Positions 34,614-42,584 of a DNA stretch of 64,000 nt are shown here, piece by piece (positions within the stretch are counted from its first letter, which is position 1; every line of letters starts with the position of its first letter). The translations under genes were made by a program, and so were the position numbers. This DNA is from Streptomyces sp. SAJ15 (lineage in GTDB: Bacteria > Actinomycetota > Actinomycetes > Streptomycetales > Streptomycetaceae): contig NZ_NISY01000010.1 in NCBI RefSeq assembly GCF_007595705.1, positions 150,035-214,034 on the forward strand, written 5' to 3'. The notes beneath the pieces are model-generated. The model was given only the letters and a program-made list of their open reading frames with translations. It did not search any database and was not told the origin of the DNA.

Positions 34614-36002
34614 TCAGTGGCGCACCACCACCGGCCGCGCGGCGCGGACCGGGGACGCGGCGACCAGGCGCCGCTCGACCAGGGCCTTGCGGGTGGCGTA
34701 GAGGGTGATCCCGGCGGCCGCGGCCATGGCGAACAGGCCGAGGACGACCGTGCCTTCCCAGCCGGCGGCGCGGAAGGCGAGCGCGCCGAGGGCGCCGCCC
34801 ACGCTGCTGCCGATGTAGTACGCGCTCTGGTAGAGGGCGGAGGCCTGCGCCCGGCCGGTGTGCGCGGCACGGCTGACGGAGGACGAGGCGACCGCGTGCC
34901 CGGCGAAGAAGCCGGCGGTGATCAGGACCAGCCCCAGCAGTACGGCGGCCAGCGAGGTCGACAGGGTGAGCAGCAGACCCGCCGCCGTGGTGCCCACCGC
35001 CAGGTAGAGCGCGCCGCGTCGGCCGAGCCGGCCGACCAGCTGCCCGGCGGCGGCCGAGGAGGCGGTGCCGACCAGGTAGACGAGGAAGATGGAGCCGACC
35101 ACGCCCTGCGGCAGCCCGAAGGGCTCGCCGGCGAGTCGGTAGCCGATGACCGTGTAGACGGCGCCGAAGACCGTCATGAACAGTGCGCCGATGGCGTACA
35201 GCCGGCAGAGCAGCGCGTCGGTCAGATGCCCGGCGACGGTCCGGGCCAGCGCGCGCGGGCTGACCGGGCTCGGGGTGAAGTTCCGGGCCTTGGGCAGCAG
35301 CAGCCGGAAGGCGACGGCGGAGGCGACGGCCAGCAGCCCCACCGCGGCGAGCCCCGCCCGCCATCCCCAGACCTGGGCCACCCAGCCGGTGAGGATGCGG
35401 CCGGACATGCCACCGATGCTGTTGCCCGCCACGAACAGCCCGATCGCGCCCACCAGCGCCTTGGGGCGTACCTCCTCCGCCAGGTACGCCATCGCCGAGG
35501 CCGGCAGCCCGGCCAGCGCCACGCCCTGCACCGCGCGGAGCGCGATCAGCCAGCCCAGCCCGGGGGCGAGCGGGATCAGCAGCGCCACGAAGGCGGCGAC
35601 AGACAGCGAGGCGGTCATCATCGCCCGCCGTCCGAACCGCTCGGAGAGGACGCTCAGCGGAAGCACGGCCAGCGCCAGCGCGCCGGTGGCGGCGGACACG
35701 GTCCAGCTCGCCTGATCGGCCGTCACCCCGAGGTCCGCGGAGATCGCGGGGAGCAGGGCCTGGGTGGAGTAGAGCAGCGCGAAGGCGGCGACTCCGGCGG
35801 CGAAGAGGGCGAAGCTCATCCGGCGGTAGCCGGGCTCACCGGGCTGCAACCGACCCGCGGAGGAAGCAGAGGAGGGAGCAGAGCCGGCAGAGGAGTCGGC
35901 GGAAGAGCCGGCAGAGGAGCAAGAGGCCGCGGAGGCGGCGGAAGACGAGGAGCCGGCGTCCACGGGTGTTCCGGTGGACGCCTTGGTATCTGCAGGAGGC
36001 AT
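34614..36002 (-). CDS. MFS transporter (drug:H+ antiporter type)
   Basis: 462 residues from ATG 36002. A Ser/Ala-rich N-terminal stretch (about residues 8-50) precedes the membrane domain, which has 12 predicted helices. Motif A SERFGRRAMMTAS lies in the loop between helices 2 and 3. A start further upstream (36074) is open but lies inside the divergent control region. Divergent from a LysR regulator, so it is probably its target. Substrate not predictable. Confidence 0.88.
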   Translation of the reverse strand: MPPADTKASTGTPVDAGSSSSAASAASCSSAGSSADSSAGSAPSSASSAGRLQPGEPGYRRMSFALFAAGVAAFALLYSTQALLPAISADLGVTADQASWTVSAATGALALAVLPLSVLSERFGRRAMMTASLSVAAFVALLIPLAPGLGWLIALRAVQGVALAGLPASAMAYLAEEVRPKALVGAIGLFVAGNSIGGMSGRILTGWVAQVWGWRAGLAAVGLLAVASAVAFRLLLPKARNFTPSPVSPRALARTVAGHLTDALLCRLYAIGALFMTVFGAVYTVIGYRLAGEPFGLPQGVVGSIFLVYLVGTASSAAAGQLVGRLGRRGALYLAVGTTAAGLLLTLSTSLAAVLLGLVLITAGFFAGHAVASSSVSRAAHTGRAQASALYQSAYYIGSSVGGALGALAFRAAGWEGTVVLGLFAMAAAAGITLYATRKALVERRLVAASPVRAARPVVVRH

Positions 36003-36050
36003 GTATCCGACGGTAGAGATCGACAGCTCATGCGTCCAATGCACAAAACC

Positions 36051-36061
36051 TCGATAATCGA
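36051..36061. promoter_or_regulatory. Candidate LysR-type operator
   Basis: TCGAT-A-ATCGA palindrome in the 126-bp gap between the MFS and LysR starts. LysR proteins bind T-N11-A type dyads in such divergent regions. Confidence 0.5.
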
Positions 36062-36128
36062 TGCTGTGCGGCATGAGCAGAGGTCAGCGCGTCGGGTGTC
36101 ACGCGTCAGCAACGGAAAAGACACCACC

Positions 36129-37061
36129 GTGACGAACGAGGCCACGGATGTCGACTCGGAGTCCTGGGCGGCGACGCTCGCCCCGCGGCTGGCGCAGTTC
36201 GCCGCCGTCGCCCGGCACGAGCACGTCACCCGCGCCGCCCATGAGCTCGGCATGCCCCAGTCCACGCTCAGTCGCGCCATGGCTCGGCTCGAACAGGACC
36301 TGGGCGTCGCGCTGTTCGCCCGGCGCGGGCGGGCCGTGGCGCTCACCCCCGCCGGGCGCGCCTTCCTCGTCTCCACCGAGCGCGCGCTCGCCGAGGTCGA
36401 CCGCGCCGCCGAGTCGGTGCGCGCCGACGCCGACCCGGCCGCCGGCAAGGTCGCCTTCGGCTTTCTGCACACCCTCGGCTGGGAGACCGTACCCGGGCTG
36501 ATCCGCGCCTTCCGCGTCGACCACCCCCGGGTGCGCTTCCAACTCGTGCAGAACTACGGCGAGGCCATGCTGGAACGGATGCGCGCGGGCGACCTCGACC
36601 TGTGTCTGACCTCGCCCGTCCCCGACGCCCCCGACCTGGTCGCCCGCCGCCTCGACGAACAGAAGCTCCGCCTCGTCGTCCCTGAGGACCACCGTCTGGC
36701 CGGCCGCAAGCGGATCCGGCTCGCCGAGGCGTCCGCGGAGCTCTTCGTCACCCTGGAACCCGGCTACGGACTGCGTCGCATCACCGACGCGCTGTGCGCC
36801 GAGGCCGGCTTCACCCCCCGGATCGCCTTCGAGGGGGAGGAGGCCGAGACCCTTCGCGGCCTGGTCGCCGCCGGTCTCGGCGTGGCCCTGCTGCCGCCGC
36901 CCGCCGTCCCCCGGCCCGGCGTCGCCGAGCTCACCGTGACCGCTCCCCGCGCCGTCCGCGAGATCGGCGTCGCCTGGCTCGACGGCCACCCCGACACCCC
37001 GCCCGTCGCCGCCTTCAAGCGCTTCCTCCTCAGTCGGCGCGGCCAACTGCTGCCCCGCTGA
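36129..37061 (+). CDS. LysR-family transcriptional regulator
   Basis: 310 residues from GTG 36129 (GGAAAAG about 8 nt upstream). Winged HTH (FAAVARHEHVTRAAHELGMPQSTLSRAMARLEQDLGVALFARRGRAVALTPAGR) followed by the periplasmic-binding-protein-like effector domain (RVRFQLVQNYGEAMLERMRAGDLDLCLTSPVPD). Divergently transcribed from the MFS transporter gene with a palindrome between them. Confidence 0.92.
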   Translation: MTNEATDVDSESWAATLAPRLAQFAAVARHEHVTRAAHELGMPQSTLSRAMARLEQDLGVALFARRGRAVALTPAGRAFLVSTERALAEVDRAAESVRADADPAAGKVAFGFLHTLGWETVPGLIRAFRVDHPRVRFQLVQNYGEAMLERMRAGDLDLCLTSPVPDAPDLVARRLDEQKLRLVVPEDHRLAGRKRIRLAEASAELFVTLEPGYGLRRITDALCAEAGFTPRIAFEGEEAETLRGLVAAGLGVALLPPPAVPRPGVAELTVTAPRAVREIGVAWLDGHPDTPPVAAFKRFLLSRRGQLLPR

Positions 37062-37145
37062 GCCGCGTTGCCGGCCGCCTCGGCCTCCGCCCGGGGCCTC
37101 CTTGGGGCTCCTCGGGGATCCCTCGGCCTCCTCGGGCGCGCCGTC

Positions 37146-37910
37146 TCAGCGCCGCAGCGCCCGGCCGAAGCCCGCGGCCAGCGGCATCCGCAGGCCGAGT
37201 GGGGGCGGGGCGGCGAAGGCGTCCGCGACGGGGCGCGAGAAGGAGTGCGCGAAGAGGGAGCCGAGGAGGAAGTCGGCGGCGAGGGCCTGGACTTCGGCGT
37301 GGTGCTGGTGGAGGTGGTGACCGTCGGAGTGCACCTCGAAGCGGCACACGTCGCGGTTGACCTTCTTGGCGCGCTCGGCGAGGCGGTAGGAGAGGTCGGG
37401 ATCGGTGCGCTCGTCGTTGGTGCCGTGGGCGATCAGGACCTGACGGCCGATGAGCTGGCGGACCGGGTCGGGGGTCCGCGCCGCGTCCGGCTCGGGGAAC
37501 CAGGGGGACAGGGCCAGCACCGAGGCGACCGCGGGGTGGTCGGCGGCGTGCAGGGCGGCCCGGGCGCCCATGCCGTGGCCGGCCAGGCAGACGGGCACGT
37601 CGCCGTAGCGGCGCACCACCTCGTCGGCGGCCCAGCGGGCGTCGTCGGCCGGGTGGGCCGAGGAGCCGTTCCAGCCCCGGAAGCGGTAGTGGACGACGTG
37701 CGCGGTCAGCCCCTCGTGTCGGGCCGCCTTCACCAGGTGCCGGGCCAGCGGCCGCACCCGCGCGGCGGCCAGCGGGGAGGGCCGACCGGTCCCCTCCGAC
37801 CTGCCCGGGGGGAGCCGCAGCACCACGCCGTGTACGGTGCGTCCGGCGCCCGCCGCGCCCATCGGGCGCCCGAGCCGGGCCCCGCGTTCCGCCAACGTTT
37901 GCTGAGCCAT
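37146..37910 (-). CDS. Alpha/beta-hydrolase fold protein with an altered nucleophile motif
   Basis: 254 residues of dienelactone-hydrolase-like fold: RPSPLAAARVRPLARHLVKAARHEGLTAHVVHYRFRGWNG, then the nucleophile elbow reading CLAGHGMGARAAL, and late VLIAHGTNDERTD and EVHSDGHHLHQHH. In the elbow G-x-Nuc-x-G the centre is Gly instead of Ser, Cys or Asp, so the classical triad is incomplete while the acid (Asp) and His remain. It may be inactive or use another residue. Convergent with the LysR gene and divergent from add. Confidence 0.8.
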   Translation of the reverse strand: MAQQTLAERGARLGRPMGAAGAGRTVHGVVLRLPPGRSEGTGRPSPLAAARVRPLARHLVKAARHEGLTAHVVHYRFRGWNGSSAHPADDARWAADEVVRRYGDVPVCLAGHGMGARAALHAADHPAVASVLALSPWFPEPDAARTPDPVRQLIGRQVLIAHGTNDERTDPDLSYRLAERAKKVNRDVCRFEVHSDGHHLHQHHAEVQALAADFLLGSLFAHSFSRPVADAFAAPPPLGLRMPLAAGFGRALRR

Positions 37911-37983
37911 GGCAGAACGATGGCAGAAGGGGCGGTGTACACCACCCCGCGCGCGGTCACTGTTGCGTATCTATCGCGGGCGA

Positions 37984-37997
37984 TCTACGCGCGTAGG
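37984..37997. promoter_or_regulatory. Nucleoside-regulon operator, copy C (add)
   Basis: TCTACGCGCGTAGG, 13 of 14 positions of the shared palindrome, 15 bp before the add ATG. A site this close to the start is suited to repression. Confidence 0.75.
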
Positions 37998-38012
37998 GGC
38001 TATGGTGCGAAG

Positions 38013-39182
38013 ATGACGACGAGCTCGAACAACGAACGCCCCACCTCCGACCAGATCCGCCGTGCGCCCAAGGTGCTGCTCCACGACCACCTCGACGGCG
38101 GGCTGCGCCCCGGCACCATCATCGACCTCGCCCGCGAGGTCGGCTATGACGCCCTGCCGGAGACCGAGCCGGACAAGCTCGGCGTCTGGTTCCGGGAGGC
38201 CGCCGACTCCGGCTCGCTCGAGCGCTACCTGGAGACCTTCTCCCACACCTGCGCCGTCATGCAGACCCGCGAGGCGCTGGTCCGGGTCGCCGCCGAGTGC
38301 GCCGAGGACCTCGCGGAGGACGGCGTCGTCTACGCCGAGGTGCGGTACGCCCCCGAGCAGCACCTGGAGGCGGGGCTGACCCTCGAAGAGGTCGTCGAGG
38401 CCGTGAACGAGGGCTTCCGGGAGGGTGAGCGTCGAGCCAAGGCCAACGGTCACCGGATCCGCGTCGGCGCGCTGCTCACCGCGATGCGGCACGCCGCCCG
38501 CGCCCTGGAGATCGCGGAGCTGGCCAACCGCTACCGGGACCTGGGCGTCGTCGGCTTCGACATCGCGGGCGCGGAGGCCGGCTTCCCCCCCACCCGCCAC
38601 CTCGACGCCTTCGAGTACCTCAAGCGGGAGAACAACCACTTCACCATCCACGCCGGTGAGGCCTTCGGGCTGCCCTCGATCTGGCAGGCGCTCCAGTGGT
38701 GCGGCGCCGACCGGCTCGGCCACGGCGTCCGCATCATCGACGACATCCAGGTCGCCGAGGACGGCACCGTCCAGCTCGGCCGGCTCGCCAGCTATGTGCG
38801 CGACAAGCGCATCCCGCTGGAGATGTGCCCCACCTCCAACCTGCAGACCGGCGCCGCGAGCTCCTACGCCGAGCACCCCATCGGCCTGCTGCGCCGACTG
38901 CACTTCCGTGCCACGGTGAACACCGACAACCGCCTCATGAGCGGCACCAGCATGAGCCGGGAATTCGAGCACCTGGTCTCCACCTTCGGTTACACGCTCG
39001 ATGACATGCAGTGGTTTACCGTTAATGCGATGAAGTCCGCATTCATTCCTTTCGGTGAACGTCTTGCCATGATCAATGACGTCATCAAGCCGGGATATGC
39101 CGAGCTGAAGTCCGAATGGCTGTTCCGGCAGGCCGCCGCGACCACGGCCGTGACCAGTGCGTCTGCCACCGATGAGGGCTGA
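38013..39182 (+). CDS. add: Adenosine deaminase
   Basis: 389 residues. Metal and catalytic motifs in order: LLHDHLDGG (HxH), IHAGEAFG (catalytic Glu), GHGVRI, and NTDNRLMSG at the place of the Asp-bearing motif. Converts adenosine and deoxyadenosine to inosine and deoxyinosine, the form accepted by the nucleoside phosphorylase encoded at 55575. Short or absent leader, since operator copy C is 15 bp upstream. A classical terminator follows at 39206-39240. Confidence 0.95.
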   Translation: MTTSSNNERPTSDQIRRAPKVLLHDHLDGGLRPGTIIDLAREVGYDALPETEPDKLGVWFREAADSGSLERYLETFSHTCAVMQTREALVRVAAECAEDLAEDGVVYAEVRYAPEQHLEAGLTLEEVVEAVNEGFREGERRAKANGHRIRVGALLTAMRHAARALEIAELANRYRDLGVVGFDIAGAEAGFPPTRHLDAFEYLKRENNHFTIHAGEAFGLPSIWQALQWCGADRLGHGVRIIDDIQVAEDGTVQLGRLASYVRDKRIPLEMCPTSNLQTGAASSYAEHPIGLLRRLHFRATVNTDNRLMSGTSMSREFEHLVSTFGYTLDDMQWFTVNAMKSAFIPFGERLAMINDVIKPGYAELKSEWLFRQAAATTAVTSASATDEG

Positions 39183-39205
39183 GAGCAGATAAGAGGAAAA
39201 TGAAG

Positions 39206-39240
39206 GAAAACGGCCGGCGGAATACCCCCCGGCCGTTTTC
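39206..39240 (+). terminator. Terminator after add
   Basis: Perfect 12-bp arms GAAAACGGCCGG (39206-39217) and CCGGCCGTTTTC (39229-39240) with an 11-nt loop and a T run, the most canonical intrinsic terminator in the window. Confidence 0.88.
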
Positions 39241-39328
39241 GCTGTTTGGGCCTTGTGGTTTGCGGCGCGAGCAATTCGGTGGCTAGTTTTTTGTGTCGCT
39301 CAAGTTCTCCGCAGCAAGGACTGAATTC

Positions 39329-39829
39329 ATGAAGCACGGAACCATCAAGACCCTCGGAGTCGTCGCGCTCGGAGCCGCCGCTGTCGCCGCCGGAGCCGGA
39401 ACCGCCGCGGCGGCCGGTCCCAACGTCCACAGCTTCGCCGACCCCGTCGCCGGGGCCCTGGAGCGTCACGAGGTCACCGAGCAGAAGGCCGCGTACAAGA
39501 AGCAGCTCCAGCACAAGACGGGCAAGGAGATCGAGCAGGCCAAGGCCCAGCACGGCAAGAAGGGCAAGCCGGCCGCCAAGCCCGGCCAGCCCGCCGCCAA
39601 GCCGGCGCAGCCCGCCGCCAGGCCGGGCGAGACGGGCCAGCACGCCCACCACCCCGCGCAGTCCCAGCAGCCGCAGCAGGCCGCCCAGCCGCAGTACCCC
39701 CAGCAGGCGGCGCAGCCGCAGCAGGCCGCCCAGCCGCAGCAGCCCGCGAAGAAGGGCCTGCTCGGCGGCCTGCCCGTCGCCAACAGCCTGCCCACCAACA
39801 GCCTGCCCGGCGGCGGACTCCTGGGCTGA
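39329..39829 (+). CDS. Secreted Gln/Pro/Ala-rich protein
   Basis: 166 residues from ATG 39329, which has AAGGA 8 nt upstream. A signal peptide (TLGVVALGAAAVAAGAGTAAAA, cleavage near residue 28) is followed by a short conserved part (VHSFADPVAGALERHEVTEQKAAYKKQLQ) and then low-complexity runs of Lys/Pro/Ala and of Gln/Pro/Ala. The C-terminus is LLGGLPVANSLPTNSLPGGGLLG. Streptomyces carry several such small wall-associated or secreted proteins; no enzymatic motif is seen. Terminated by a 13-bp hairpin at 39906. Confidence 0.8.
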   Translation: MKHGTIKTLGVVALGAAAVAAGAGTAAAAGPNVHSFADPVAGALERHEVTEQKAAYKKQLQHKTGKEIEQAKAQHGKKGKPAAKPGQPAAKPAQPAARPGETGQHAHHPAQSQQPQQAAQPQYPQQAAQPQQAAQPQQPAKKGLLGGLPVANSLPTNSLPGGGLLG

Positions 39830-39905
39830 GGCGCCGCGCACCCCGCTCGACGCGGCGCGCTCCCCTGTCGGGCCGAGGGACGACCACGCCGCGTCACGAA
39901 GTGGT

Positions 39906-39936
39906 GGGCCGCACACCCGCTCAGGGTGTGCGGCCC
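39906..39936 (+). terminator. Hairpin terminator after the secreted protein gene
   Basis: Perfect 13-bp arms GGGCCGCACACCC and GGGTGTGCGGCCC with a 5-nt loop. Confidence 0.75.
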
Positions 39937-40038
39937 CCGCGTCATATGTCAGGATCCGGCAGATGACGGCACGCGTACGCCCCGCCCGGGCGAGAGTCGG
40001 GCCGAACAACGCGACAGACAACGGGGTGTGAACGTCAC

Positions 40039-40764
40039 GTGCGCAAGCGTGCGAGGAAGACGACGGGCCTGGCTGCCCTGCTGACCATGGCCGCGCTGGC
40101 GCTGACCACCGCCTGCGCCGGCTCGGACGGCGACGAGGACAAGGGCGGCTCGGGAGGCGGCGGGGACAGGGGCGACAAGGGGGCCAGCAGCGCCCCGGCC
40201 GGCCCCTCGCCGCTCGACCGGTTGATCATCGCCGGCGCCGACCTCGCCGACTACACCGTCAACCAGGGCAAGCCCGAGGGCTGGGCCAGCGGTCAGCCCA
40301 CCTCCAGCGACCCCGAGTGCCAGCCGCTGGCCGACGCCACCGGTGACAAGCCCAGCGCGGCCGCGCGGGAGACCGTGCGGCGCGGCGTCAACGCCAAGGC
40401 CGACCCGGCCAAGGGCGTCACCACCGCGCTCAGCACCTACGACGCCGCGGACGCCAAGTCCTATATGCGTGACCTCGAGGCGGCTTTGGCCGCGTGCGGC
40501 GAGGGCTTCGACACCACCCTCGACGGCAACACTGTGGGCTACGGCGAGGTGCGCACCCTCGACGTCCCGACGCGGGCCGACGACACCGTCGCCTACACCA
40601 TGACCGCCGTGTCCCAGGGGCAGAAGATCGTCATGCACTTCGTCGCCGTCCGGTCGGACGCGACCATCGCCACCTTCACCGCCCTGGACCTGCGGCACCT
40701 GACGGCCGGCTATCCGGTGCCGCAGGAAGTCGTCGACAAGCAGATCAAGAAGCTCGGGGCCTGA
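40039..40764 (+). CDS. Lipoprotein of unknown function
   Basis: 241 residues from GTG 40039. A basic N-terminus, hydrophobic segment and lipobox LTTAC (Cys26) mark it as a lipoprotein, followed by a Gly/Asp-rich linker. The rest is a mixed alpha/beta domain with a conserved pair of Cys (DPECQPLAD and AACGEGFD) of the kind found in Streptomyces sensor-like lipoproteins. No named family recognised. Confidence 0.8.
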   Translation: MRKRARKTTGLAALLTMAALALTTACAGSDGDEDKGGSGGGGDRGDKGASSAPAGPSPLDRLIIAGADLADYTVNQGKPEGWASGQPTSSDPECQPLADATGDKPSAAARETVRRGVNAKADPAKGVTTALSTYDAADAKSYMRDLEAALAACGEGFDTTLDGNTVGYGEVRTLDVPTRADDTVAYTMTAVSQGQKIVMHFVAVRSDATIATFTALDLRHLTAGYPVPQEVVDKQIKKLGA

Positions 40765-40827
40765 CCGGCGCGGGCCGGCCCGGGTCACAGCCCGCCGCGG
40801 GTCATCCCCGCCGGGCGGTCACCGACT

Positions 40828-40852
40828 GCCGCGGGGGGCATCGCCCCGCGGC
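40828..40852. terminator. Terminator between the lipoprotein and PspC genes
   Basis: Nine-bp arms GCCGCGGGG (40828-40836) and CCCCGCGGC (40844-40852) with a 7-nt loop between convergent genes. Confidence 0.55.
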
Positions 40853-40859
40853 GCCGGCG

Positions 40860-41063
40860 TCACCACGCCTCGCGGTACGCCTTCTCCCCGGGCAGCAGCG
40901 CCCACAGCGCCAGATAGAGCAGGAACTGCGGGCCCGGCAGCAGACACGAGACGACGAAGATCACCCGCATGGTCTTGGCGGACATCCCGAAGCGCTGGGC
41001 CAGCGCCGCGCAGACGCCGGCGATCCTGCGGTTGTGTCGGGGGCGTACGAGTGCGGCGGACAT
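40860..41063 (-). CDS. PspC-domain membrane protein
   Basis: 67 residues from ATG 41063, chosen because GAAGGAG lies 6 nt upstream. The PspC domain is complete: LVRPRHNRRIAGVCAALAQRFGMSAKTMRVIFVVSCLLPGPQFLLYLALWALLP, with the basic N-terminal part cytosolic and one hydrophobic hairpin. PspC-type proteins sense or buffer envelope stress; here there is no PspA homologue nearby. Confidence 0.9.
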   Translation of the reverse strand: MSAALVRPRHNRRIAGVCAALAQRFGMSAKTMRVIFVVSCLLPGPQFLLYLALWALLPGEKAYREAW

Positions 41064-41124
41064 GAGCGACTCCTTCGTGAACGCGCGTCCCGCCCACGAC
41101 GCGGGGCGCGGTGGCTCGATGTCC

Positions 41125-41718
41125 TCAACGGTAGGGGCGGGCACCGGACAAGGCGTCGCTCCACGGGGCGATGGCGACCCTGGAGATCCTCGGGGTCACC
41201 GGTCGCGGCTCCTCGTCCCGAGGGAGGGCCGCCGGTTCCCGGCGGTCCGCCCGGCGGCGTAGCCAACCCCTGACGGCGGGCACCACGGCCAGGTGCGCCA
41301 GCGCCACTCCGGCGGTGTTGAGCAGCACCGTGTCGATGTTGACGACCTGGCCGGTGGCCCTGCTGTCCAACACCTCGACGGTGAGCGAGATCATCGCGCC
41401 GGTGAAGACCGTACGGGCCAGCGAGGTGAGCCGGCGCGCCGCCACCCGCCCCGCGGCCAGCGGCAGCAGCACCCCCAGCGGGGCCAGCAGCAGCAGCTCG
41501 CGGCCCATGCTGCGCACGGCCTCCCGCGGCCCGAGCTCGAGATCCGCGCGGATGCTCGACAGCGGCTTCAGGGACACCGGGGTCACATAGGGCACGTCGA
41601 GCGGGCGCAGGATCGCCCAGCAGACATACGAAAGGTGAGCGGCGAGAAGTACGAAGCCCGCCGCGCGGAAGCGGAATGCGGCCTTGCGGCCGGAACCATG
41701 ACCCTGCACGCCTGACAT
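41125..41718 (-). CDS. VanZ-family membrane protein
   Basis: 197 residues with four or five hydrophobic segments. The VanZ-like core is recognisable (LGPREAVRSMGRELLLLAPLGVLLPL, GAMISLTVEVLDSRATGQVVNIDTVLLNTAGVALA). In enterococci VanZ gives low-level teicoplanin resistance; in Streptomyces the family is numerous and its role is unclear. Read in the same direction as PspC upstream-to-downstream, 61 bp apart. Confidence 0.87.
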   Translation of the reverse strand: MSGVQGHGSGRKAAFRFRAAGFVLLAAHLSYVCWAILRPLDVPYVTPVSLKPLSSIRADLELGPREAVRSMGRELLLLAPLGVLLPLAAGRVAARRLTSLARTVFTGAMISLTVEVLDSRATGQVVNIDTVLLNTAGVALAHLAVVPAVRGWLRRRADRREPAALPRDEEPRPVTPRISRVAIAPWSDALSGARPYR

Positions 41719-41799
41719 GACGTCTGCCCCGCGGCTCCCGGTTCCGTGGGCACCGCGCTGGTCACAGTGCTGTTACCGACGCGTCGGGTCAAAAGCGCG

Positions 41800-41827
41800 G
41801 CCGGTGTGCCGAGCCCGGCACACCGGC
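41800..41827 (-). terminator. Terminator after the afsQ operon
   Basis: Perfect 12-bp arms GCCGGTGTGCCG and CGGCACACCGGC with a 4-nt loop, 56 bp past the stop of the operon's last gene. Confidence 0.7.
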
Positions 41828-41882
41828 GCGATCAGGCCAAATGGCCGACGCCACCGCCATATGACGAGGCCCGGCCCGGTCC

Positions 41883-42584
41883 TCAGGACAGCGGCGTGCC
41901 CGAGCTCAGCGCGCTCTCGGGGTGCTCCCGCAGCGCCTCCGTGCAGGCGTAGCGGCGCAGCGGATCATCGCGGTCCGGACCGCCCAACACCACCTGGCGG
42001 TCGGCGTCGGAGGTCGCCGGGGAGCTGGCGTAGGTGCAGATGATCTGTGCCAGCGCGGTCGAGGGCAGCTCCTCCGGTCGGCTGCTCATCCGCAGGGCCT
42101 CGTCCGGGTCGCCCTTCGCGGGACCGGAGACGGTGAGGCCCGCGCGCACCTCGGTGCCGTACCCCGCCTTGCGTTCGGCCGCCGACGGCCGCTGCCGCAG
42201 CTCGGCCAGCAGGGCGCGGGCGACCTGCGCCGGATCGGTGGACATCGACGCGCCCGCCGGCCGCTCACCCCGGTCCACCGGCTGCACCTGCGAGAGGCAC
42301 TCCAGGTAGACGGTGGCCGAGCCGCGGACGGCCGGCCGCGTGGTGGGCTTCCCCTCGGGCGCGTCACACGAGGCGCGCGAGGGGGCGGCCCCGGCGTCCA
42401 CCGGGACCGCGGTGCCGCGGATCCCGCACCCGGCGAGGGCCGTCATGGCGAGCGCGCCGAGCGCGGCGGCGACCATCGCCCCGCGCCGCCGGGCCACACG
42501 TCGGTCGCCCGCGCCCGGCCGGGTCGCACCTCGGTCGCTCGCACCCGGTCGGGTCGACGTCGCCCGTATGGGCCATCGGCTCAT
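41883..42584 (-). CDS. Lipoprotein encoded with AfsQ1/AfsQ2
   Basis: 233 residues from ATG 42584, overlapping the afsQ2 stop (ATGA) with AAGGAGAA upstream. A long Arg-rich N-terminus ends in a hydrophobic stretch and lipobox ALAGC (Cys53). The mature part has four Cys but no recognised domain. From memory the S. coelicolor orthologue is the lipoprotein encoded by the third gene of the afsQ operon; it may tune the sensor kinase. Confidence 0.8.
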   Translation of the reverse strand: MSRWPIRATSTRPGASDRGATRPGAGDRRVARRRGAMVAAALGALAMTALAGCGIRGTAVPVDAGAAPSRASCDAPEGKPTTRPAVRGSATVYLECLSQVQPVDRGERPAGASMSTDPAQVARALLAELRQRPSAAERKAGYGTEVRAGLTVSGPAKGDPDEALRMSSRPEELPSTALAQIICTYASSPATSDADRQVVLGGPDRDDPLRRYACTEALREHPESALSSGTPLS

